Origin: an uncultured Clostridia bacterium
GTDB taxonomy: Bacteria; Bacillota; Clostridia; Oscillospirales; QAKW01
DNA: 64,000 nt
NCBI GenBank assembly: GCA_944387895.1
Contig: CALXGQ010000029.1
Coordinates: 62,001 to 126,000 of the forward strand
Direction: 5' to 3'
The number at the start of each line of letters is the position of its first letter. The stretch's first letter is position 1. The position numbers and the translations under genes are program-made. The notes beneath the pieces were generated by a model. It was given only the letters and a program-made list of their open reading frames with translations. It was not told where the DNA came from and searched no databases. Positions 58,501 through 64,000 of this stretch are shown here, piece by piece.

Positions 58501-59131
58501 CGCCATAAAGGCGCTGGGCAGCGTCAACGTAGAGTCCATTGAGGAATATAACGCCGTTAAGGAACGGTATGATTTCATGAACGGGCAGGTGCAGGATCTG
58601 ATCCGCTCCAAAGGGGAGCTGGAAAAGATCATCCGGGAGCTGCTCAGCCAGATGAAGGAGATCTTCAGCGAAAAGTTCCGGCTGCTCAACGAAGCGTTTC
58701 AGGAGATTTTTTCCGAGCTGTTCGGCGGCGGAACCGCCAGGCTGGTTCTGAGCGATCCCGAAGACGTGCTGAATTGCGATATCGACGTCAAGGCCGCCCC
58801 GCCGGGAAAAATCATCAAAAATCTGGTGTCGCTCTCCGGCGGAGAACGGGCGTTTACGGCGATCTGCCTGTATTTTGCCATCCTGCGGATCCGGCCTACG
58901 CCTTTCTGCGTCGTCGATGAAATCGAGGCGGCTTTGGACGATGTGAACGTCGCCCGCTTTGCCAGCTATCTGCGGCATTATTCCGCTACCACGCAGTTTA
59001 TCTGTATCACCCACCGGCGGGGAACCATGGAAGAGGCGGATGTTCTCTACGGCGTTACCATGCCGGAGCAGGGAATTTCAAAGCTCCTGACCATCAACGT
59101 CAATGAAATGGCGGAGCAGTTGAGTATTTAG
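55568..59131 (+). CDS. smc: Chromosome segregation protein SMC
   Basis: About 1187 residues, the normal SMC length. Order: ATPase head with Walker A [22 protein letters not shown], coiled coil, hinge (about 510-640: [31 protein letters not shown]), returning coiled coil, then the signature [19 protein letters not shown] and Walker B [17 protein letters not shown]. It acts with ScpA and ScpB (not in this window) in chromosome compaction. The start is TTG 55568 ([15 protein letters not shown]), with AAGGA upstream, matching the conserved N-terminus better than ATG 55541. Confidence 0.97.
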   Translation: [1187 protein letters not shown]

Positions 59132-59139
59132 GAGATAAG

Positions 59140-60045
59140 ATGGGCTTTTTTGAAAAATTGAAACAGGGTCTTTCCAAGACCTCAAAAAATATTTCATCCA
59201 AAATTGATTCGGTTCTGGCCGCTTTCGGTAAAATCGACGAAGATCTGTTTGAAGAGCTGGAGGAAGCGCTGATCATGGCGGATATCGGCGTCGATACCAC
59301 CGGAGAGATCATCGACCGCCTGCGCAGGGACGTCCGGCAGGGGCGGATCACCAGACCGGAAGAGATCAAGGGCCGGCTGGTGGATATCATCGGCGGGATC
59401 ATGGAGGAGGACGTGGAGCCCCTCCGGTTGGATACAAAACCTGCGGTGATCCTGATGATCGGGGTCAATGGCGTGGGGAAAACGACCACCGCCGCAAAGC
59501 TGGCAAAGATCTATAAGGATCAGGGCAAGAAGGTGATCTTCGGCGCGGCGGATACCTTCCGCGCCGCGGCGGCAGAGCAGCTTTCCGCCTGGGCGGAGAG
59601 AGTGGGCGTGGAAATCATCAAGAGCCAGCAGGGCGCCGATCCTGCGGCGGTGGTGTTTGACACCATATCCGCCGCAAAGGCGCGGGGCTGCGACCTGATC
59701 ATCTGCGATACCGCCGGGCGGCTGCATAATAAGGCGAATCTGATGGGCGAGCTGGCGAAGATCCAGAAGGTGATCGATGCCCAGCTTCCGGAGGCCGATA
59801 TGGAAAGCCTGCTGGTTCTGGACGCCACCACCGGTCAAAACGCCATGAATCAGGCCTCAGAATTTAAAAAAGTAACAAAATTGACAGGCGTTATCCTGAC
59901 CAAGCTGGACGGCACCGCCAAGGGCGGGATCGCCATTCCGTTGAAAGCGGAAATGGGGCTTCCGATCCGGTTTGTGGGCGTGGGCGAGCAGATGGACGAT
60001 CTTCAGCCCTTTAACGGATACGATTTTGCAAAAGCATTGTTTTAA
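59140..60045 (+). CDS. ftsY: Signal recognition particle receptor FtsY
   Basis: 301 residues. The N domain (FEKLKQGLSKTSKNISSKIDSV...EELEEALIMADIGVDTT) and G domain (MIGVNGVGKTTTAAKLAKI, AADTFRAAAAEQL, DTAGRLHNKANLM, TKLDGTAKGG, GVGEQMDDLQPF) are complete. The acidic A domain is essentially absent; membrane contact is probably through the N-terminal helix. The start lies 9 nt after smc, a conserved pairing in Bacillota. It docks ribosome-SRP complexes at the membrane. Confidence 0.97.
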   Translation: MGFFEKLKQGLSKTSKNISSKIDSVLAAFGKIDEDLFEELEEALIMADIGVDTTGEIIDRLRRDVRQGRITRPEEIKGRLVDIIGGIMEEDVEPLRLDTKPAVILMIGVNGVGKTTTAAKLAKIYKDQGKKVIFGAADTFRAAAAEQLSAWAERVGVEIIKSQQGADPAAVVFDTISAAKARGCDLIICDTAGRLHNKANLMGELAKIQKVIDAQLPEADMESLLVLDATTGQNAMNQASEFKKVTKLTGVILTKLDGTAKGGIAIPLKAEMGLPIRFVGVGEQMDDLQPFNGYDFAKALF

Positions 60046-60055
60046 GGGGAATATG

Positions 60056-60772
60056 ATGCGAACAGACGGACGAACAGAAAAACAACTGCGCAAAACAGTT
60101 ATATTGAAAGACTATACCATCCATGCCGAAGGCAGCGTGCTGTATTGCCAGGGGAACACCAAGGTGATCTGCACCGCTACGGTTGAGGAAGGGGTGCCGC
60201 CCTACCTTGCCGGAACCGGAAAGGGCTGGATCACCGCGGAATATTCCATGCTGCCGCGTGCCACGGAAACCCGCAATAAGCGGGATATCAGTAAATTGAA
60301 GCAGGCTCCCCGGAGCACGGAGATCCAGCGGCTGATCGGCCGGGCGCTGCGGGGCGCGGTGGATCTTTCCCGCCTGGGCGAGAGAACCATCATCATCGAC
60401 TGCGATGTCATTCAGGCCGACGGCGGAACGCGCTGCGCCTCCATCAACGGCGGGTTTACCGCCTTGTCCCTTGCCGTTCGGCGGCTGTTGAAGGAAGGAG
60501 TTCTGGCGGAGGATCCGATCCGAAAGCAGGTCGCCGCCGTTTCCGTTGGGATTTTAGACGGCGTTCCCCTGCTGGATCTCTGCTATCAGGAGGACAGCCG
60601 GGCCGATACCGATATGAACGTCGTCATGTCCTCGGAGGGCGGCTTCATCGAGATTCAGGGAACTGCGGAAGGGGAGGCCTTTGATAAAAAACAGCTGGAT
60701 ACCCTTTTGAGCCTGGCGCGGGGCGGCTGCCTGAAGATATTCAAAGCGCAGAATAAGGTGTTGAACGGATGA
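60056..60772 (+). CDS. rph: Ribonuclease PH
   Basis: 238 residues. It is a phosphorolytic 3'-5' exoribonuclease for tRNA 3' ends. Seen are RTEKQLRKTVI, GSVLYCQGNTKVICTATVEEGVPP, EYSMLPRATETRNKRD, IIDCDVIQADGGTRCASINGGFTAL, and DSRADTDMNVVMSSEGGFIEIQGTAEG. The start is ATG 60056, with GGGG 6 nt upstream; ATG 60053 is too close to it. It follows ftsY by 10 nt and overlaps rdgB by 4 nt. Confidence 0.97.
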   Translation: MRTDGRTEKQLRKTVILKDYTIHAEGSVLYCQGNTKVICTATVEEGVPPYLAGTGKGWITAEYSMLPRATETRNKRDISKLKQAPRSTEIQRLIGRALRGAVDLSRLGERTIIIDCDVIQADGGTRCASINGGFTALSLAVRRLLKEGVLAEDPIRKQVAAVSVGILDGVPLLDLCYQEDSRADTDMNVVMSSEGGFIEIQGTAEGEAFDKKQLDTLLSLARGGCLKIFKAQNKVLNG

Positions 60773-61377
60773 ACAGAAAATTTGTTGTTGCGACCAATAA
60801 CGCCCATAAAGTAGAAGAATTTAAGAAGATCCTCGGTCCGCTGGGGATCGAATGCGTTTCCCTCAAGGAGCTGAGGATCGAATGCGAAGCAGAGGAAACC
60901 GGCGCGACCTTTGGAGAGAACGCCTATATAAAAGCCCGGGCGGTTTATGAATTATGTAAACTGCCAACGGTGGCCGACGACAGCGGAATCTGTGTCGACG
61001 CCCTGGACGGAGCGCCGGGCATCTATTCGGCTCGTTACGGCGGGGAAGGCTATGACGACGCCGGCCGGATGGAGCTGCTGCTGAAAAACATGGAGCGGCA
61101 GCAAAACCGCGCCGCCCATTTCACCTCGGCGATCTGCTGCGTGCTGGACGAAAATACCGTTTTGCAGACAGAAGGCTATGTTTATGGCCAGCTGACGCGG
61201 GAACCCCGCGGAACCAACGGCTTTGGCTATGATCCGATTTTTCTTCCGGACGGCTATGGCAAGACGACGGCGGAAATGGAAGGGGAAGCCAAAAATGCGA
61301 TCAGCCACCGGGGGAACGCCCTGCGGGAGCTGGCAAAGAAATTAAAGGAGTATTACCATGCTGACGCTAACCAGTAA
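60769..61377 (+). CDS. rdgB: XTP/dITP diphosphatase (RdgB/HAM1 family)
   Basis: 202 residues. It hydrolyses XTP, ITP and dITP to monophosphates so they are not built into nucleic acids. Seen are VVATNNAHKVEEFKKIL, ETGATFGENAYIKARA, VADDSGICVDALDGAPGIYSARYGGEG and NGFGYDPIFLP, ending with AISHRGNALREL. It is ATGA-coupled to rph, the usual rph-rdgB pair of Bacillota. Its end overlaps yhbY by 20 nt. Confidence 0.97.
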   Translation: MNRKFVVATNNAHKVEEFKKILGPLGIECVSLKELRIECEAEETGATFGENAYIKARAVYELCKLPTVADDSGICVDALDGAPGIYSARYGGEGYDDAGRMELLLKNMERQQNRAAHFTSAICCVLDENTVLQTEGYVYGQLTREPRGTNGFGYDPIFLPDGYGKTTAEMEGEAKNAISHRGNALRELAKKLKEYYHADANQ

Positions 61378-61648
61378 GCAGCGCGCCAAACTGCGGAGCC
61401 TTGCCTCGCAGGAAGATACGCTTTTTCAGCTCGGGAAGGAAGGCGTTACCGAGCATTTTATTCAGGCTGTTGAGGCGGCTCTTGCGGCGCGGGAGCTGAT
61501 CAAATTCCGCGTGCTGGAAAACGCCATGGTGGATCTTCGCGCGGCTGCCGAAGAGGTGGCGGCCGCCACCGGCAGCGTCGTTGTGACGGTGATCGGTCGG
61601 AAGATCGTGCTGTACCGGCCTGCGGAAAAGCCGGTTATTCAATTATAA
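61358..61648 (+). CDS. yhbY: YhbY-family CRM-domain RNA-binding protein
   Basis: 96 residues. The CRM domain LTSKQRAKLRSLASQEDTLFQLGKEGVTEHFIQAVEAAL binds RNA and is associated with 50S ribosomal precursors; GRKIVLYRPAEKP is the typical C-terminus. ATG 61358 lies inside the end of rdgB, preceded by AAAGGAG. Ribosome assembly is also served by rsfS two genes on. Confidence 0.93.
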   Translation: MLTLTSKQRAKLRSLASQEDTLFQLGKEGVTEHFIQAVEAALAARELIKFRVLENAMVDLRAAAEEVAAATGSVVVTVIGRKIVLYRPAEKPVIQL

Positions 61649-61649
61649 T

Positions 61650-62756
61650 ATGGAAAAAATATTAGTGTTTGGCGGAACCTTTGATCCGCCTCATAAAGGG
61701 CATCGCCATCTTTTGGATGCGGCGCTGGCGCAGGAGGATTTCGACCGCGTCTTTTTGATCCCGTCCTATATCCCGCCCCATAAGGATCACCGCCCGGCGC
61801 TTTCCTTTGAAGCCCGGAAAGCGATTCTGCTGGATTGGTTCGGCGATGTCCCGGGTCTTGAGATCCTGGCGCTGGAGCAGGAACGGAGCGGCCGCAGCTA
61901 TACCGTTGATACGGTTTCGACTCTGCGGGAGAGGTATCCCGATAGCACGCTCTATCTGCTGATGGGCACCGATATGTTTCTCTCTTTTGAAACCTGGAAC
62001 CGCTTTGCCGATCTGCTGCGGGACACCGTATTGCTGGTCGGCTCCCGGGAGCCCGGAGACCGTGGGAAGCTGGAGGAACAGAAACGGCGGCTGGAAAGCA
62101 GCTATACGTGTAAAGGAATAATACTTTGCAGCATGGAGCCGGTCGTCTGCGCTTCCAGCGCGCTTCGCGCCGCCGGCGGCGGACTGGCGGGGCGTGCGCT
62201 GGAGCATATCGGGCAGGCGCTGGATCCGAACCGGGCCCGGCATACCATGCAGGTGGCGGAATACGCCCAGCGGCTGGCGCCCCTTTGCGGGGTGGATCCG
62301 GAGAAAGCTTATCTGGCCGGATTGCTGCACGACTGCACGAAATGTTACCCGATTTCCTGGCAGATCAGCTACGCGGAGCAGGAGCATATCGATTTGTCTG
62401 CGGATGATCTGGCCAGTCCCCAGGTTTTGCACCAACTGACCGGAGCGGTATTCGCCCGGAATGTGCTGGGCGCCCGGGACGAGGAGCTGCTGGCGGCGAT
62501 CTGCTGCCACACAACCGGGAAACCGGCTATGACGCCATTGGAAACGCTGCTGTTTTTCGCAGATAGCTGTGAACCGAGCCGCAGGTTTCCCGGCGTGGAG
62601 GAAATCCGAAGCGTCGGTGAAAAGGATCTGAACCGGGGCGCATTGCTGCTTTGCGACCGCAGTATTCAATATCTGATCCAAAAAAAGATCCATCTGCATC
62701 CGCAAACGGTGGCGGCAAGGAATTATTTACTGAAGGAGCTTGAAAAGAATGGATGA
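61650..62756 (+). CDS. nadD-yqeK: Fused nicotinate-nucleotide adenylyltransferase / YqeK HD-domain hydrolase
   Basis: 368 residues. Residues about 1-185 are NadD: FGGTFDPPHKGHRHLL, IPSYIPPHK, ERSGRSYTVDTVSTLRERYPDSTLYLLMGTDMF and a C-terminal SSALRA. Residues about 188-368 are a YqeK-type HD hydrolase: RARHTMQVAEYAQRLA, AGLLHDCTK (HD), HQLTGAVFARNVLG, ICCHTTGKPAMTPLETLLFFADSCEPSR. NadD makes deamido-NAD; YqeK homologues split Ap4A symmetrically. They are usually adjacent separate genes; here the frame is continuous. It overlaps rsfS by 8 nt. Confidence 0.95.
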   Translation: MEKILVFGGTFDPPHKGHRHLLDAALAQEDFDRVFLIPSYIPPHKDHRPALSFEARKAILLDWFGDVPGLEILALEQERSGRSYTVDTVSTLRERYPDSTLYLLMGTDMFLSFETWNRFADLLRDTVLLVGSREPGDRGKLEEQKRRLESSYTCKGIILCSMEPVVCASSALRAAGGGLAGRALEHIGQALDPNRARHTMQVAEYAQRLAPLCGVDPEKAYLAGLLHDCTKCYPISWQISYAEQEHIDLSADDLASPQVLHQLTGAVFARNVLGARDEELLAAICCHTTGKPAMTPLETLLFFADSCEPSRRFPGVEEIRSVGEKDLNRGALLLCDRSIQYLIQKKIHLHPQTVAARNYLLKELEKNG

Positions 62757-63108
62757 AGCTGTTAAAATAGCGGTGAACGCGCTGAATAGCAGAAAAGGAA
62801 TGGACATCGAAATTCTGCACGTAGGGGACATCACCATCATGGCGGATTATTTTGTGATATGTTCCGGAACGTCCAATACCCAGATCCGCACGCTGGGCGA
62901 CGAGGTGGAATTTCAGCTGCAGAAAAAGCTGGATCTGACGCCGCTGCACCGGGAGGGACGCGCCTCCGGCTGGGTGCTTCTGGATTACGGATTTATGATC
63001 GTCCACATTTTTCATCGGGAAGAGCGCGAATTTTATAAGATGGAGCATCTTTGGGCCGACGCCGACCGGATTGATCCTGAAACATTGATTGAGCACGAGG
63101 GGGAGTAA
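62749..63108 (+). CDS. rsfS: Ribosome silencing factor RsfS
   Basis: 119 residues. Seen are GMDIEILHVGDITIMADYFVICSGTSNTQIRTLGDEVEFQLQKK, EGRASGWVLLDYGFMIVHIFHREEREFYKMEHLWADA. It binds L14 of the 50S subunit and blocks joining with 30S in starvation. The start is ATG 62749 with AAGGAG 10 nt upstream; TTG 62740 is only 1 nt from that site. leuS follows after 3 nt. Confidence 0.96.
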   Translation: MDEAVKIAVNALNSRKGMDIEILHVGDITIMADYFVICSGTSNTQIRTLGDEVEFQLQKKLDLTPLHREGRASGWVLLDYGFMIVHIFHREEREFYKMEHLWADADRIDPETLIEHEGE

Positions 63109-63111
63109 AGC

Positions 63112-64000
63112 ATGAAATATGATTACAGCGCCATTGAAAAAAAGTGGCAGCGGTATTGGGAAGAAAATGAGAGCTATAAGGTAGAGATCGACCATAGCAA
63201 GCCAAAGTATTATGCGCTGGTTGAGTTCCCCTATCCCTCCGGCCAGGGGCTTCATGTCGGCCATCCCCGTTCATATACGGCGCTGGATATCGTAAGCCGT
63301 AAAAAGAGAATGGAAGGATATAACGTCCTTTATCCGATGGGCTGGGACGCTTTTGGCCTTCCCACGGAAAATTTCGCCATCAAAAATAAAATTCATCCGG
63401 CCCTTGTAACGGCAAAGAATATCGAGCGGTTCAAGGGTCAGCTGAAGGCGCTGGGCCTTTCTTTCGATTGGTCCCGGGAGATCAATACGACGGATCCCGG
63501 CTATTATAAATGGACCCAGTGGATTTTTCTGCAGCTCTTCAAAAACGGGTTGGCCTATAAAAAAGAAATGAACGTCAACTGGTGCACTGGCTGTAAGGTG
63601 GTGCTGGCGAACGAAGAGGTCGTCAACGGCGTATGCGAGCGCTGCGCCAGCCCGGTTGTGCATAAGGTGAAAAGCCAGTGGATGCTGAAGATCACGGAAT
63701 ATGCGGAAAAGCTGATCGAAGGCCTGGATCAGGTGGATTTTATCGACCGCGTAAAGACCCAGCAGATCAACTGGATCGGGAAATCCACCGGCGCCACCGT
63801 CCGCTTTGGCACAACGGCGGGCACGGAGCTGGAGGTTTATACCACCCGCCCGGATACCCTTTTCGGCGCAACGTATATGGTTATTGCGCCGGAGCACCCG
63901 CTGATTGATGACAACAAAGACCGGCTGAACAACTACGACGAAGTAATCGCCTATCGCGAGGCGGCGGCGGCCAAGAGTGATTTTGAGCGCACCGAGCTGG
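63112..64000 (+). CDS. leuS: Leucine--tRNA ligase, 3' partial
   Basis: The first about 296 residues are in the window and the frame is open at the edge. It begins [20 protein letters not shown] with the class I signature [28 protein letters not shown] (HVGH for HIGH), then [16 protein letters not shown], the zinc-type region [23 protein letters not shown] and the start of the editing domain ([38 protein letters not shown]). It charges tRNA-Leu. The start at 63112 follows GGGGGAG. There is no T-box directly upstream because rsfS is 3 nt away, so it relies on the upstream operon promoter. Confidence 0.97.
   Translation, partial: MKYDYSAIEKKWQRYWEENESYKVEIDHSKPKYYALVEFPYPSGQGLHVGHPRSYTALDIVSRKKRMEGYNVLYPMGWDAFGLPTENFAIKNKIHPALVTAKNIERFKGQLKALGLSFDWSREINTTDPGYYKWTQWIFLQLFKNGLAYKKEMNVNWCTGCKVVLANEEVVNGVCERCASPVVHKVKSQWMLKITEYAEKLIEGLDQVDFIDRVKTQQINWIGKSTGATVRFGTTAGTELEVYTTRPDTLFGATYMVIAPEHPLIDDNKDRLNNYDEVIAYREAAAAKSDFERTEL

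Noticed and set aside
1-64000. CRISPR arrays, insertion sequences, prophage or defence genes
   Set aside because: No regularly spaced repeats, transposase or integrase motifs were seen on either strand.

Overview
The window is about 64 kb of chromosome from an anaerobic, endospore-forming member of the Bacillota, class Clostridia. The support is a pyruvate:ferredoxin oxidoreductase, a fused AdhE, two [FeFe]-hydrogenase-type proteins, the spoIIGA-sigE sporulation operon, a T-box on pheST and consensus sigma-A promoters with strong Shine-Dalgarno sites. The DNA is moderately GC-rich and densely coding. I see no insertion sequence, prophage, CRISPR array or conjugative gene, so this is core and near-core chromosome. 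The ends cut through two genes: nifJ (5' end missing) on the left and leuS (3' end missing) on the right.

Layout. 1-9.6 kb: nifJ, a LytTR regulator with a DUF3021 membrane protein, a MocR-type regulator divergent from a PAP2 phosphatase, then VOC, mscL and an LtaS-like gene on the minus strand. 9.7-11.5 kb (minus): tRNA-Val(CAC) and spoIIGA-sigE. 11.5-20.8 kb (plus): an RluA-type synthase, polA-rimI-tsaD, murJ, HPr, rpe-pyk. 20.8-28.8 kb: a methionine gamma-lyase family gene (minus), a rhamnulokinase plus lipoprotein pair (plus), ireB and T-box-controlled pheST (minus). 28.9-32.3 kb: DUF6106, nnr, a zinc-ribbon membrane protein and a LysR regulator. 32.4-41.2 kb: a redox block, rex-adhE-APH-like kinase-[2Fe-2S] protein, then a sensory-type (group C) hydrogenase, a SpoIIE-type phosphatase and a group B [FeFe] hydrogenase. 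41.2-50.6 kb: a nine-gene operon holding all seven shikimate-pathway activities plus the Phe and Tyr branches. 50.6-51.0 kb: RNase P RNA (minus). 51.1-55.5 kb: murD and three consecutive M42 aminopeptidases. 55.5-64 kb: smc-ftsY and rph-rdgB-yhbY-nadD/yqeK-rsfS-leuS.

How the genes work together. PFOR, AdhE, Rex and the hydrogenase cluster describe fermentation of pyruvate to acetyl-CoA, ethanol and H2, with NADH sensing (Rex) and probably H2 sensing (the PAS-bearing hydrogenase and its neighbouring phosphatase). Pyruvate kinase and ribulose-phosphate epimerase feed this. The aromatic operon runs from PEP and erythrose-4-phosphate to phenylalanine and tyrosine.

The most interesting unreported-looking signal is the leader of the aromatic operon. 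It has a consensus promoter, then a 23-codon Phe/Tyr-rich leader ORF (41287-41358), then two mutually exclusive RNA hairpins, the second followed by a T-rich stretch. It looks like ribosome-dependent attenuation in a lineage where T-boxes usually do this job. Other points of note are the spoIIG promoter region (long spacer, tandem Spo0A-like boxes, no Shine-Dalgarno), the MocR operator built from ATACCA half-sites, the H2-sensing cluster beside rex-adhE, and two gene fusions (aroE-aroK, nadD-yqeK). All functional calls rest on reading motifs by eye; no database search was run.
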